This document shows, in pieces, positions 20,988 to 32,765 of a stretch of DNA of 64,000 nucleotides. A program made the position numbers and the translations under genes. Location of the stretch: positions 12,046,001-12,110,000 of the forward strand of contig JAZBRS010000049.1 of NCBI GenBank assembly GCA_037176725.1, written 5' to 3'. The notes under the pieces are model-generated. The model saw only the letters and a list, made by a program, of their open reading frames with translations, was not told the DNA's origin and ran no database searches. This stretch comes from Posidonia oceanica. Taxonomy: Eukaryota > Streptophyta > Magnoliopsida > Alismatales > Posidoniaceae. Positions within the stretch are counted from its first letter, which is position 1. Every line of letters begins with the position of its first letter.

Positions 20988-22381
20988 TTAACCATCACCA
21001 TCATCTGACAGATAACATGATTGCTTGAAGGCATTCTTTTCTGGTTTCTTTTTGTCCTCTAGGTTGCAACTATCGGGTTGATCGTTAGAGTAGCTATAAA
21101 AGATATCTTGTTGTTGGGGCAAGAATCTGGCTTCATCACATATTCTTGTTTCAGTTTTTTCTGCTTTACTGCCTTCGACTACATGTTGGACCATCTCACA
21201 GGGGTCCTTTATTTCCAGTATGCTTTTAGGGTCTATAACTTCACTATTGTCAACAGATAGCTGATATTTTAGTGTACCCTCTGTTGTCAGCATTTTTTGT
21301 GAACCATGAATCTCAAAATATTTAGGTTTGTGAATCCGAGCTTCACTTTCTGCATCTTCTTTGTTGTTCTCTTTCAGGAATGTATGTCTTAAGAGATCTA
21401 ATTTGAGATAACTGGCTTCTATTGTTTCCTCAAAGGTATTTCTTTCCAATTGTGGGAAGGATAAGCTGGTGGAGATATTAGTTGTGCTTGATGAAGTGTC
21501 ATTTCCCTCCCCATTGTTACCTGCTTGTGCTTCTAGATTATGTGATATTGAATGATGATAGAAAATATCTGTGAATGACTGTCTGATTTCACTTATCTTG
21601 GATGCTTCCTCTACATGATGGAATCCCGAATTTTCATCTAGTTGGGAATTTTCTTTTGCTAAGCTACCGTTAGACCCTATATTGAAGATTTCGTCATTAC
21701 TTCCATTAGCTTATTGTTTGTGCCCGTTTATAGATTCCCTCTTATTGGCTACTATAATATTGTACTCCTCAACATGATCTTCTTCTGTCCACTTGTCCTC
21801 TAAGCTGTGAGCATTTGATTGATCATGGGAATAGAAGGTAAATATTTTTGTTGTGCTATTCCATGTTCTGATTTCTGTCTTCAACTTTGCTGTGCTGTTG
21901 TTTACCTTGGCTATGCCCTCAGTTGTTTCATTGGGGCCCTGATCTGGGATCTGCATTTCTAGCAAGCTGCTCTTGTCTTCAACATCTTTTTCATTCTTCA
22001 TTTCAATGTTGTCTAGAAACAATGAATTGTTCATGTTTTCGTTGCTTACCACCATGTTTTCTAAAATCTTGAGCTCAATGGATTCAACTCTGCCATCCTC
22101 AAGCTCATTATTTGCAGCTTCTTTCATATCCATTTCTTTCGTAGCAACTGATAGGGCACTTTCTGATTTAGAATTATTTGTTTCTCTTGTTTCCTCTTGT
22201 CCAATATCTCTTTCGAAGTCAAAGGTCACCAATTTGCAAAAAATTTTGTTGGTTCTGCTTAGAGTGTCATAATCCACAAGCTGAGCATCTCTCTTGGATG
22301 ATTCCATCTCATGTGCTTCTGAGATCAGGCATGAGGAATTACAGGGTAAATTTTCGTGCATGGTCGTTTCAGATGTTTCAC
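20988..22381 (-). pseudogene. Captured exon of an unrecognised acidic repeat protein in the CACTA element
   Basis: On the minus strand one frame runs from an acceptor-like TTTTACAG (22382-22389) through MHENLPCNSSC (22361) to a stop at 20988. It is about 460 codons with a single TAA at about 21711. The product is rich in Glu, Lys, Asn and Ser. A motif recurs three times: IFTFYSHDQSNAHSLEDK, IFYHHSISHNLE and DIFYSYSNDQPDSCNLEDKK, each near an EIR/ETRI sequence, so the protein is built of diverged repeats. I do not recognise the family. It faces opposite to the ValRS pieces, so the transposon holds parts of at least two genes. The nearly intact frame suggests a fairly recent capture. Confidence 0.6.
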
Positions 22382-22796
22382 CTGTAAAATCAAGTTCAAA
22401 ATTTTCGTAGCTAATTTTTAAAAATTTTTTTTAACTTTTAATTTTTTTAAAATTTTTTGCGAGGTTTAGTATGGACTTAGCAAGGACATTTTCCTCTCTA
22501 AGTCCTCGCAATTTTTATTTTTTTTATTTTTTTGCGAGGACATAACATGTACTTTGCGAGGAGATTGCGAGGAATTTGCGAGGACGTTATTTCCTCACTA
22601 AATCCCCACAAACATTTAGCGAGGACTTAGCTAGGAAATTTGCTCACAAATGGCTTTTAACGACGTAGCATTTTGCAAGGACTTTTTGTCCTCGCAATGT
22701 CCTCACTAATGGCTTTAGCGAGGAAATTGAGAGGACTTAGAGAGGACTTCGTGAGGAAATCTGTCCTCTCGATTCCCTATTTTTCTGGTAGTGTCC

Positions 22797-23914
22797 CCAA
22801 GGTAGCGTCGCTCTTGAACTTCCCAGAGATTCGCCCAATACCAAACCCACTTCTGTATTGGTATAAGGCGAATCTCTTTTGCGACTTCCATCGAAATACC
22901 GGGCATTCGACGGATAGTTGCTTCACCTTGCGGAATGCTATTCAGGATGTGATCGAATCGGGAATGATTGTGATCGACACGCATGAGGCTTCCACTTCTG
23001 CACCTCCCCCTGCATCTGCACCTGCATTAGCATCAGCATCTTCCCCTGCCAGCATCGTCCGCCAGTCCCTGCCAGAGCACTCCTATCCGGGAGGCACGGG
23101 AACCTCGGGAATCCACTCTATTTTTTCCTCTAGGCCTACCACCTCTGTGGTAGACCCTTCTGAGCTCATTCATGACATTTCTGAGCCCTTTCCAGTCTCT
23201 CTTTACCTTGCGGCTGTTGTCGGCTCCGAGACGGGTGTTCATATGATCTGACCACGTGCCAGGTCGAAGCACTCTTCCGCGCCACCCACCATGCTTCCTC
23301 AGGCTCAAGCCCCTATACACCTTGTAGGCAGGCCTCAGCTAGGATCCCCTGTACACCTCTTAGGTAGGCCTCAGTCAGGATCCCCTGTCCACCTCCTAGG
23401 TAGACCTCACCCTACACCCGCTTTGCCTTCCTAGCAACCTCATCCATCTCCCCATCAACCAACAAGCAACCCTATAGCCCCCCTTGTGCTCGCAGCACAT
23501 GCTCCCGTGGTTATCAACTTAACCTGGGACACCCATCGCGTACCCTACAGCTACGCCACAGAAATGTGTGCGGAAGTCACACGACCGGGGAGGGTCTACA
23601 AGCCCACAGCATCGGTGGTTAGGCCTAGCCGTCCAGAACCTACTGTACCTCCACCATTAGGCCAATCCCCTGTGCCCACCACATCAGAGCCTGCTGCCAA
23701 AACCCCTTCTCCTACCACCAGAAAGGGCCATCCCAAGGCCAACATCACCTCCCAATTAAAGAAGGTTAGAGCTGATATTTCCATTTGGGACCTCATACAC
23801 ACATCTGCCGAACACCGTGAGGCTTTTCTTCGCGTGTTCCAAGCTGCCCATGTGTCCCAAACCATAGAACGTGTAGCCTTGGAAAGCATGGTAGGGATGA
23901 TTACGGAGCCCTAG
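22797..23914 (+). pseudogene. Element B gag, second part: zinc knuckle and Pro-rich region
   Basis: Gag resumes right after the CACTA target duplication. Removing the transposon and one TCC copy keeps the frame. PKVASLLNFPEIRP leads to the zinc knuckle CDFHRNTGHSTDSC (C-X2-H-X4-H-X4-C), a CHHC form used by Ogre-type gag, then FTLRNAIQDVIESG. A Pro/Ala-rich tail follows, with a 36-nt repeat (GRPQLGSPVHLL type, about 23315-23410). Premature stops are TGA at 23249, TAG at 23432 and TAG at 23912. The last stop lies directly before the protease in the same frame, so gag and protease were one polyprotein. Confidence 0.85.
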
Positions 23915-24553
23915 GTCATCTCTTTCACAAATGATGAGTTGCCTCCGGTGGGGATTAATCACAACCAATCCTTGTTCGTCATAGTACAATTCAAAAACTT
24001 CCGCATTCCCCTCGCGCTGGTTGATAATGGGTTAGGCCTTAATGTCTATCCCTTGCGTACAGCAATAAAGCTTGGATTCAAAGCCGAGGATATCACTCCA
24101 GCTATAAAGGGAATGACAGCTTTTGATAACACCCACCATGACGCTTTAGGGATTTTGATTATTCCTCTCATCATTGGCCTGGTCACATTCGATGTGGAAT
24201 TCTACGTTGTTGACTTGGAGCCTAATTTCAATTTTCTGCTTGGGCGCCCTTGGCTGCACAAGCAACAACTGCTCCCCTCGACCCTCCATCGCATGATTAA
24301 GTTTCACCGTGGCGATGATGTCATCGTTGTCATGGCGAAAAATTTTGAGAAGGAGCGGATCGAGGCGGTTTCTCCCATCTCTTCACAGACTGTCCCCTTC
24401 GACCCTGAACTTTCAGATGCTTTGTATTGCGTTAATCGGTGTGAACCGGTTCACTTCATTCCTAATCTTGAACGTGACAACTCCTTGGCCGATCACAATA
24501 ACCCTTTCTGGATGGTTGAAAACGTCTGTCACAGGTGGGGTTACGTCAAATGA
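23915..24553 (+). pseudogene. Element B aspartic protease (retropepsin-like)
   Basis: It is in frame with gag. The active-site segment reads LALVDNGLGLNVYPLRTA, with D-N-G in place of the D-T/S-G of other retropepsins, a form I know from Tat/Ogre proteases. The second signature is FNFLLGRPWLH, followed by LPSTLHRMIKF, the usual order of this family. The enzyme would release the gag and pol proteins. A TGA at 24551 interrupts the frame after HRWGYVK. Confidence 0.85.
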
Positions 24554-26074
24554 ATGCCGCTCGGGCGATACAGCCAAGGAATCACTGAGCCGATCGTGGC
24601 GGAGGAGCGGAGAGATTCCGAGGGTCTCGGATATGACCCGCAGTCCAGTGAAGATAGACACGTGCAGCCAAAGAATCAGAGGATGATCATCCCCTGGGAC
24701 CTCACTAACTTCACCAGTGCAGGTACCCTAGGTTCAAGCGCCGATCAAGCCACAGCACAACTGGAGCCGTGCTAGAACCCTCCGCTGTCGATGGAAGAAT
24801 GGGTCTGCATTGAGGACTATTACTCAGATGAGGAGCAGTTTGGCACAGTAGGGGTAGTCCGGACCTGTAGTGAGATCCAGCTCGGCACGGCAGCATCTCG
24901 GTCAGTTTGTCTGGCCCTTCCCTCCACAGATAAGGCAGCGGATTTGGTAGGCCCTATGGCAGGATTGATAGTTTCTCATGTTTCTGCAGTCTCGTCAGCA
25001 TCACCGATACCAGCAGCAGCAGCGCCGAAGTCAGGAACACCAGCTCAGGCACAGTTAGCCAGTCTGCCTGCGGTCGCAGTCGCGTCAGTACAGCTGTCAC
25101 CCTCTTTGGTGGGTCAGTCACTCAGTTCAGTCAACAGTGCGACTCTGCCTGTTTCAGCAGCCGCATTACAAGCAACGCCGGTGGCTCAGTCAGCCACACA
25201 TCCTCCTGCCTCAGGACATCAAGCCTCGTGGCAGGCCCCCATGGCGTCAAAGCCCGTGCAGTCACCATCACCACCAGATACAGAGGCCCTATCGAGTAGC
25301 ACAACCTTCCAGTCATCGGTCCTCCAGAAGAGCAGCTTTGCCTCCCCTCCAACTGCAGTAGTGACTTTGGTAGCCCACCCATTAGCGGCACTACTGACCA
25401 ATTTGTTTGGATCTCTGATCACGAGGCCGGCGCAATCAGCCATGCTCGCAGGCCAGCCAGAGCAAGCACCCAGAGCAGTGGTACATCTAGCAGTCGGGCC
25501 AGAACCAAGGGAAACCGGCGCCTACTACGTCGACTCACCCTCGGATGATGAGGAAGGAGCAGCAGCAGAGGCCCAGGTCGACTCGTGGATGGGAGACTTA
25601 GAGCTACTGTTCCAAGAACAGCTCTTGTCGCTAGTAGAGGACCATGCAGAGTACCAAGCGGTAAGGAAAGGGAAAACCGTGGCTACGGATCCCTCCCTGT
25701 AGAAGGACCATGCCTTTATCATGGTCATAGAAGAAGATTCAGCAGCATGGTACCCCACTAGACCAGATGAGCTATTCACTCTGCAGCCACAAGGTGGGTC
25801 TAGGTGGTTGGTGCAACACATGCCCCACTTAGGCAGTGCAGCAAGTGGCAGTACCCAGATCAGCCGCTAGTCTGGTATACCCTCCACAAGCACAATAGAA
25901 AACGCGGAGGAGGAAACATCAGCAGCACAGACAGTGATAGAGCCGGTGGTACAGTCAGTAGCAGAGTCAAGAGAGTCAGTGGTAGATTCAGCAGAGCCAG
26001 CAACAGCAGAACAGGCAGAGGAAGTTGCCAGGACAGAGGTCGCGCACTGAGGATACAGAAACACTCGAGTAAGC
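24554..26074 (+). pseudogene. Element B long linker between protease and RT, Ala/Ser/Pro/Thr-rich
   Basis: About 1.5 kb of sequence stays in the same frame as protease and RT, broken by TAG (24773, 25700, 25868) and TGA (26048). The best open piece (24791-25702) starts acidic (EDYYSDEEQFG), continues as Ala/Ser/Pro/Thr/Gln-rich sequence, and ends with an acidic DSPSDDEEG. No enzymatic motif is recognised. In Ogre elements the gag-pro and RT parts are separated by a region with stops that is removed by splicing. Whether this linker behaves that way cannot be seen here. Confidence 0.6.
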
Positions 26075-27301
26075 ATGACCATCTTGAAGCATCACCAGGG
26101 CCAAGAAGCGGAACATATACACTCTGACATAATAGACCCCACCTTTGAGAAGGAGATCCTCTTGGAACTCATTGCATACGGAGAGGAGGATGATACAGGC
26201 GAGGATGAGAATGATGAACCATCACCTGAGTTCCAGCCCTATGATGTCGATCCAGAAGTCCCCAACCTCCATGTCGAAGAGGAGACAGAGGTTGTCAACA
26301 TCGACACAGCCGAAGAAGCCAGAGAGGTTCGCATCAGCGCCCAACTGTTGCCCCAGGCCAGAGCAGAGTTCATTGCATTCTTGAAAGAGTATGCAGATGT
26401 CTTCGCCTGGAGCTATGAAGATATGGTCGGCCTCGACGTTGAAATAGTTGTGCACAACCTGCCCTTAAATCCAGATGCAAAGCCAGTAAAGCAGAAGCTG
26501 AGAAGATGGCGATTGTAGTGGCTGCTCATGATCAGAGAAGAGATAATGAAGCAGCACAATGTCAATTTTCTGAAGGTCGTCCTTTACACTGAATGGCTTG
26601 CAAATGTTGTGCCAGTGCCCAAGAAAGATGGCCGAGTCCAGATGTGCATCGACTATAGGGACCTGAACAAGGCGAGTCCCAAGGACGATTTCCCATTGCC
26701 TCACATTGACGTCCTAGTCGACAATATGGCAGGCCACAAAATGCTATCCTTTATGGACGGCTTCTCCGATTATAATCAAATCAAAATGGCAGAAGAAGAC
26801 ATAGAGAAGACATCATTCATCACCCCCTGGGGGGTCTTCTGTTACCAAGTTATGCCGTTTGGGCTCAAGAACGCTGGCGCAACCTATCAGAGGGCGATGA
26901 CAGCACTGTTCCATGACCTCATGCACCAAGAAGTTGAGGTTTACGTGGACGACATGATTGCCAAGACCAAAGAACTCGAAGATTACCTCGCATGTCTGAA
27001 GAAGCTCTTTAACCGCTTGAGGAAGTACAAACTGCGACTTAACCCCATCAAATGCGTATTCGGGGTGTCTTCCGGAAAACTCCTGGGATACATTGTTAGC
27101 CAGAGGGGGATTGAGGTGGACCCGAGCAAGGCAAGAGCCATCGTGGAGATGCCACCCCCTAGAACTGAAAAGGAGGTCCGAGGCCTACTCTGGCGATTAC
27201 AGTATATCAGTCGATTTATTGCGCAGCTCACGCCCATCTGCGAACCCATATTCAAGCTCCTGAAGAAGAATGCACAGATTAGCTGGAGTGAGGAGTGCTA
27301 G
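26075..27301 (+). pseudogene. Element B reverse transcriptase
   Basis: It begins with an acidic stretch (YGEEDDTGEDENDEP) and the pre-RT segment EYADVFAWSYEDMVGLD. The polymerase core follows with WLANVVPVPKKDGRVQMCID, FMDGFSDYNQIKM, FITPWGVFCYQVMPFGLKNA and the catalytic YVDDM (about 26942-26956). The thumb part reads LRLNPIKCVFGVSSGKLLG. Stops are TAG at 26516, in the fingers just before the core, and TAG at 27299, at the join to RNase H. The closest lineage is Ty3/gypsy Tat, judged from the whole domain order. Confidence 0.93.
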
Positions 27302-27769
27302 GCTGCACTTGACAAAATCAAGCAGCTACTGATCAAGCCTCCTGTTTTGGTTCCTCCCATGCCTGGGAGACCTTTACTTCTCTACCTTTCTACCACGCAG
27401 CATACCATGGGCGCCGTCTTGGGCCAACATGATGAATCGGGTAGGAAGGAGCGCGCCATTTATTACCTGAGCAACAAGTTCAATGAATGTGAAGCCAGGT
27501 ATAACACCATAGAGAAGACCTGCTTATCTCTTGTCTGGGCCGCACAGAAATTAAGGCACTATATGATGGCGCACCCAGTTCAGCTCTTATGCCGGCATGA
27601 CCCTATCAAATTCCTCTTCCAGAAGCCAACCATGGTGGGCAGATGTGTCAAGTGGCAAGTGTTGTTGTCTCAATACGACATCACTTTCGTCACGCAAAAA
27701 TCCATGAAAGGTCAAGCCATGGCAGATCATCTTGCTGACTTCCCTCTGCCTGAGTACCAGCCTCTCTAG
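27302..27769 (+). pseudogene. Element B RNase H (first, retroviral-like copy of the Ty3/gypsy type)
   Basis: The frame continues from RT after the TAG at 27299, with AALDKIKQLLIKPPVLVPP, LLLYLSTTQHTMGAVLGQ, AIYYLSNKFNECEARYNTIE, CLSLVWAAQKLRHYM and the end ADHLADFPLPEYQPL. This domain follows RT in Ty3/gypsy pol. The first acidic residue, usually D in the LYLDAS-type motif, is read here as S (LYLSTT), so this copy may be catalytically weak. That change is also seen in other Tat elements, where a second RNase H is present. TAG at 27767 closes the frame. Confidence 0.8.
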
Positions 27770-27842
27770 ACGCAGTTCCTGGACGAGGACATCCTTTTTG
27801 TAATGGAGGACTCTGAGGAGAAGGACCCCGAGGACAAGAGCA

Positions 27843-28230
27843 GTGGCAGCTATACTTTGATGGTGCTATCAACAAGAAGGGCGGAGGCGTAGGCACAGTG
27901 CTGACAACACCATAGGGGCAGATGATTCCCTTTGCGAGGAAGCTAACTTTCAAATGCACCAACAATGAAGCAGAATATGAAGCGTGCATCCTGGGATTGA
28001 AGGTCGCCCTTGAGCATAAGGCGCAGAGGCTGCATGTGCACGGCGATGCCATGCTGGTAATCTCTCAAGTGAATGGCGATTGGAGAACAAAGGATCCAAA
28101 GCTTGTGCCATATCACGAACACCTGCTGAAGTTGATAGAAGAATTTGAGAGCATCTGCTTCACATATATGAACAGAGCAAGGAACGCATATGCAGACGCA
28201 TTGGCAACCCTGGCATCCTGGCTGAATATA
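27843..28230 (+). pseudogene. Element B second RNase H (archaeal-type aRNH)
   Basis: A frame change at about 27800-27843 separates it from the first RNase H. Its four acidic catalytic positions are visible: D in LYFDGA, E in NNEAEYEA (about 27961-27984), D in HGDAMLVISQV (about 28039), and D in NAYADALATLA (about 28186). A second RNase H of this kind between the usual RNase H and integrase is known from the Tat lineage. TAG at 27913 replaces what is probably a Gln codon (TP-GQ). The end of the same domain opens element A at position 3. Confidence 0.85.
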
Positions 28231-29569
28231 CCTGAAGATTGTGCAATGGATGTATCAGTTACCTGCATAGAGCAGCCTGCGCATTGCATGAGCATAGAAG
28301 AGGCAGATCCAGTAGGAGAACAGCTGTGGTACCATGACATCAAGGCTTTCCTGGAATCTAGCAGCCCCTCACCTGGCACTGCAGCAGCAGTTAAGAGAAC
28401 TTTGGCGCGTTTGGCGTCGAAGTTTGTGTTAGGAGCAGGACAATTATACAGAAGATCCTACAACCAGATGCTCCTATGCCGCCTGAAGAAGACAGAGGCT
28501 GACACGCTGATGCTTCAAGTGCATGCAGGGACCTGCGGCCCGCATATGAATGGCGTCCTCCTAGCCAAGAAGATCATGCTCCAAGGCTATTTCTGGCTAA
28601 CCATGGAAGCAGACTGCTGTCGGTTTGTGCGTAAATGCCACAACTGCCAGATACATGGCAACTTTATTTGCGCTCCCCTACAACAGCTACACAACATGTC
28701 ATCGCCATGGCCTTTCTCCACTTGGGGGATCGATGTCATTGGCGCTATACATCCTGCTGCTTCAAATGGTCATCGCTTCATCCTGGAGGTGATCGACTAC
28801 TTTACTAAGTGGGTGGAAGCTGCCTCTTACAAACCTGTCACAGCCATGGTGACAGAGAAATTTATCAGAAACAACATTGTCGCCTGGTATGGGGTCCCGC
28901 ACTCCATCATCTCCGATAACGGCACGAATTTCATCACCAAAAGGACCAAGGAGTACCTATAGAGTCTCAATATCAGGCATCACAGATCCTCACCCTATCG
29001 GTCGCAGATGAACGGAGCAGTGGAGTTTGCCAATAAGAACATTGTCAAAATCATGAAGAAGATGGCAGAAACCCATAAGGATTGGCATGACAAGCTTCCG
29101 TACGCACTCTGGGCATACAAGACATTAGTCCGGACCTCTACAGGAGCCACCCCGTACTCGCTGGTGTACGGTATGGAGGCAGTGCTGCCTGTCGAAGTAG
29201 AGATCCCCTCACTGCGGATCCTATGAGAAGTTGAGCTAGAGGAGGCAGAGTGGGTCGAAGACCGCTGCGTCCAGCTGAATCTGATTGACGAGCATAGGCT
29301 GCAAGCTATGCACAATGCTCATTGTTATCAGAAGAGGATGGCCAGAGCGTACTTGAAGAAAGTTCAGCCCAGAAGCTTCCAGCCAGGAGATCTTATTCTG
29401 TGCGCCATTCACCTACCAGACGGTTGAGGCAAATTCCGACCCAATTGGCGTGGCCCCTTTGTGGTTAAGCAAGCGTTCTCTAGTGGCGTAATAGTTCTTG
29501 AGGACATGGACTAGGCTGAGCAGTTGGAGCCGGTCAACTCGTGTTACCTCAAGAAGTACTATCAATAGC
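28231..29569 (+). pseudogene. Element B integrase
   Basis: The zinc finger is HAGTCGPHMN with CHNC. The core has GIDVIG, SDNGTNF and AVEFANKN (the D, D, E triad), and the C-terminal part has NWRGPFVV (GPY/F type) and YLKKYYQ. TGG at about 28728 is intact where element A has TAG. Stops are TAG 28960, TGA 29224, TGA 29425 and TAG 29512. Comparison with A suggests these codons were Gln, Arg, Arg and Gln. The protein closely resembles that of A along its length, although the two elements have different LTR families. Confidence 0.92.
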
Positions 29570-31124
29570 CTAGGAGCGACCCTCGCTTTGCAGATCTCTT
29601 CTTCTCTGTTCCCTCTCTTGCATTCTCATTCCTTGTACATCTTTACACATCTTTTGGTCCTATCTCTCGCATTCTCATCCCTTGTACATTTTCATACATC
29701 TCCTTGGCCTATCTCTTGCATTTTCACCACTGTGTAGCTCCATGCATTCCTCCCTTTCCAAGCATATCTCTTTCAAAAATCCAAAAAAAGTCATCATCAT
29801 CAATCAATCATGCATTACCATCGGCCTGGTGATGAAAACCAGATGTACTTGCCTGCTCTAGAAGGAGTCTACCTTGCCTCACCTGACACTACTTAGATGT
29901 CCTAGCTAGTGAGGGGGCCACCACTCAATGAGTACAGGTGAAATGCCCAAACCCATAGGACTTACACCTCTAGAGGGAGGAAAAATGCTAGGGTATAACC
30001 GAGAGTGTGAGCCAGAAAAGAACACATGTCTAAGCATGGGCACAAAAGAAAAAAGAATAGAAGGTGAAGACAGAAGTCGGCCCTAGAGATAGAGGTGTGC
30101 AGTACAACCCTGTCCCTCCAAATTGCCTTGGAGAGGATTCAAAATTCGCACCCGGGAATCTACAGGCCCTACAAGGCCTAGTCCCCCCATGTCTCAAAAT
30201 CAGGCACCCATTACCTCTAAGCCAGGGACAGCGGAAGCCTGTGAGCCAAAAAAAAAGAGAAAAAGGAAAAAGACAAGCAAAAAAAAAGAAGAGAACAAAA
30301 ACAAAAAAAGAAGAAGAAAAGAAAAAAGGGGGCGAAAGTCAACCCTAGAAATAAAGGCAAGCAGCGTGATCCCACCCCTTTTACCTGCCTTAGAGAGGAA
30401 TCAGAATTCAAGCTTGTAGAATCCACAAATCCTATGGGGCCTAGCCACCCTTGTCTAGCGGCAGCTCCCCAGCCTCAAACCAGGTGCCTATTACCTCCAA
30501 GCCAGGAATAGGGGAATCCTGCACACCTATGTGGGATCAAACAAAAAACAAGAGAAATAAAAAGAGTAGGTGTAGGTCCTTGGAAGTTTGGCATGTAGCC
30601 TGTTCTCACTACACCACCACCCAAATAACACCAACACCCTTTCCAGAGTGCCACCAACAAGTTAGGAGTCCAAGTAGAGTCCAGTGAGTCAGGGACCACT
30701 CTCTTCCTCTACAGCAGGCACAAAAGCACTCCGTATGCTGAGGGCAAAGCATATCAAGCATAAATCATGCATATACATACATCACCAATCATTCCTTTTC
30801 TTCTATCACTCCGCTCTGCAAATCTTGTCTCAACACTGAGATAGTACTCCTACCAAGCGCATGTTGACCTCCTCCGAGCTACACTGGTTCAGAGCTCCTG
30901 CCAGCCCTTCCCTGTGCAGACAGAGTGCCCCTTTATTTGAATATGCTTAAGTCTCTGCGTCTTAAACGCTAACTGTTGAACATATTGAACTGCTTTATTA
31001 GCTTCTGAATTTGCTTCCTTATCAGTCGGTGATTATATGCCTGCCTGCAATCTGATGATCTACAACCTTGGTAACAAGTACTTGAAGATTCTGCAACAAC
31101 TGTCTGCATTCTCCCCTCTGCGCA
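29570..31124 (+). other. Element B spacer between pol and the extra ORF
   Basis: Non-coding. It repeats the arrangement in A: CT-rich start, a block around 29820-29960 (gatgaaaaccagatgtacttgcctgc), a purine-rich run (30040-30110 and 30240-30345), then a block with cagtgagtcagggaccactc (about 30684). Short ORFs here are readings of the purine run. Confidence 0.65.
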
Positions 31125-32325
31125 ATGGGCTTCCCCACTTTAGTGACCTCGATGCATTGCTCCGAGACCCTGCGAGAGTGGATCGACAAGCTCGCCGAAG
31201 GCGACCGCGAGAGATTGCGCACATGGGGTATACCATCCAAGCTGCTGAGAGCTATGGATGTGGAGGTAAGCCGACATCTCCTATGCGCTGCTGCAAGATT
31301 CTGGAAGTCGGCACATCATGTCTTCCGCTTCGAAAGAACAGAGCTGACGCCCACGCTAGAGGAGGTACGCCGGATCTGCGGCTTCTCCAAGATCATGGGA
31401 CCGATTGTGTTCATGAGGTGTGACGGCTATGCCGCAGTTCTAAGCCAGCTGACCGGACTCTCCACGGTGAACTGCTAGCAAAGACTAGTCTGCACCAACG
31501 GGCCTGCGCCCATGCTCCGCCTGGAATATTTCGATGAAGCTACCGAGAAGCGTGCCGAGCTCGGAGATGAGTTGTGGCTCCGAGGATTTGTCACCTGCTT
31601 CCTAGGCGAACTGATTTTTAGCCACGGCCGGATGACAGTTGCAATCGAAGTCACTGAGATTGCGCCCGCTGTCGTGACCCGGCAGATTGACCTAGCACCG
31701 GTCATCCTAGCAGAGACTTACTGCAGACTGGACTGCGTCTCACACCGCTGCCGCCACTTCCATGGCTGCGGAGCCCTGGTACAGATCTGGCCAGCCAGGC
31801 AGCTAGAGATGGATGTCCTGCGCCCTCAGAGGCATGCCATCGAGACATACTGCGATAGTGGCCACGCCAAGACTATCAAGAGCGTCCCAGAGGAATACGA
31901 GAAACTATCAAAGCTGACTGATGATGCAGCGATCTGGCATATCATCCCATCGGCTGTTGAGCCATTCACAATCTTCTTTGGCACCCACGACATGCGACTG
32001 GTCGTGTTGCCAGGATTTACTGGGGGTGTGGAGTACCACCCTATCTGGGTCATGTGGAAATTCGACTTCCGACAGGGCACCTTTGTTGATAGCACAGCAC
32101 CCAGACTCCTGCGGCCCTATTCTCTCAATTCAACAGCTGCTACAATAGAGTTAGCTGACCTGATGCAGCATGGAGTGTAGTCGATAGACATCGTGGTTGC
32201 AAAAGGCTCAGGATGCACTCCGGAGTACGTGACTGAGATGCAGGGACTCTAGCCCATCAGCGAAATCCCGCCTGGCGCCCCCTGTTCCCTGACTCCAGGA
32301 AATTGAAGAAGGCCCGAATCAGCTA
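31125..32325 (+). pseudogene. Element B extra 3' ORF (DUF7745 / plant-mobile-domain-like), broken
   Basis: This is the counterpart of the intact ORF at 2934-4136 in A, starting with the matching MGFPTLVT. Shared blocks include FERTELTPTLEEV, RRICGFSKIMG, LWLRGFVTCFLGELIF, CRHFHGCGALVQIW and GVEYHPIWVM. The frame is cut by TAG at 31476 (A has CAA, Gln), TAG at 32178 (A has CAA) and TAG at about 32250 (A has TGG). One base is missing in the ending (gcgccccctg against gcggccccttg), shifting the final KKAR segment. It cannot make a full product. Confidence 0.85.
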
Positions 32326-32330
32326 GGGCT

Positions 32331-32765
32331 CTTGTGCAGTTGCTTGTTTAGTTTCTTTCTGAGTTATGCTGTATCTTTTGGCCTGCCATAGACATGTAAA
32401 CAGAGTTCTATCAATACAAAAGTGTTTTGTGCCATCTGCTTGTACTTCAAGTTTGCTCAATACATGTATATCCTTGCCAATCATGCCTTAGGGCCCCTGG
32501 CCACACTTGCTACCAAAATGACGCAAGAAAGTCCTCCGCAAGAGTTCAGATGCCAGAATCTCTGTAGACCCACGCCACTAAATCAAGTAAAGCCATCAAG
32601 CGCGCCCAACCGGATCTTCGTCGGGCTGGTACCCCTAACTACTCGCTTGACAAACGCGTCAGTTTTGTCTATATCCTTCGCTTTTCGATGCCAAGGGTGC
32701 TTCGACTGACCCCTGGTATCATCCTGATACCAGGGGCATCTTTTTTCTAGCTGCTTCGTGGTATT
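32331..32765 (+). other. Element B 3' UTR, left part
   Basis: Matches A 4140-4985 but is much shorter; only traces of A's CAGCTGA block remain. It includes the perfect hairpin at 32710-32736. The sequence stops at the solo LTR (32766) and continues after it at 38566. Confidence 0.65.
32710..32736 (+). repeat. Perfect 12-bp-stem hairpin in the 3' UTR of B
   Basis: CCCCTGGTATCA, TCC, TGATACCAGGGG: identical to the hairpin at 4545-4571 of element A, while the surrounding sequence has diverged more. Confidence 0.9.

Larger units (their letters stand above)
17926..22793. mobile_element. Non-autonomous CACTA (En/Spm-type) DNA transposon carrying host gene fragments
   Basis: The left end is CACTATTAGAAAAATTC and the right end, read inward, is CACTACCAGAAAAATAGGG. 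The insertion is flanked by a 3-bp target duplication TCC (17923-17925 and 22794-22796). These are the hallmarks of CACTA elements. Subterminal regions (17940-18090 and 22440-22760) are packed with variants of GCGAGGACTTAGCGAGG in both orientations, the usual transposase-binding clusters. No transposase reading frame is seen. The 4868-bp interior instead holds exons of a valyl-tRNA synthetase gene on plus and an exon of another gene on minus, so it is a gene-capturing derivative that needs a transposase from elsewhere. Confidence 0.93.
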
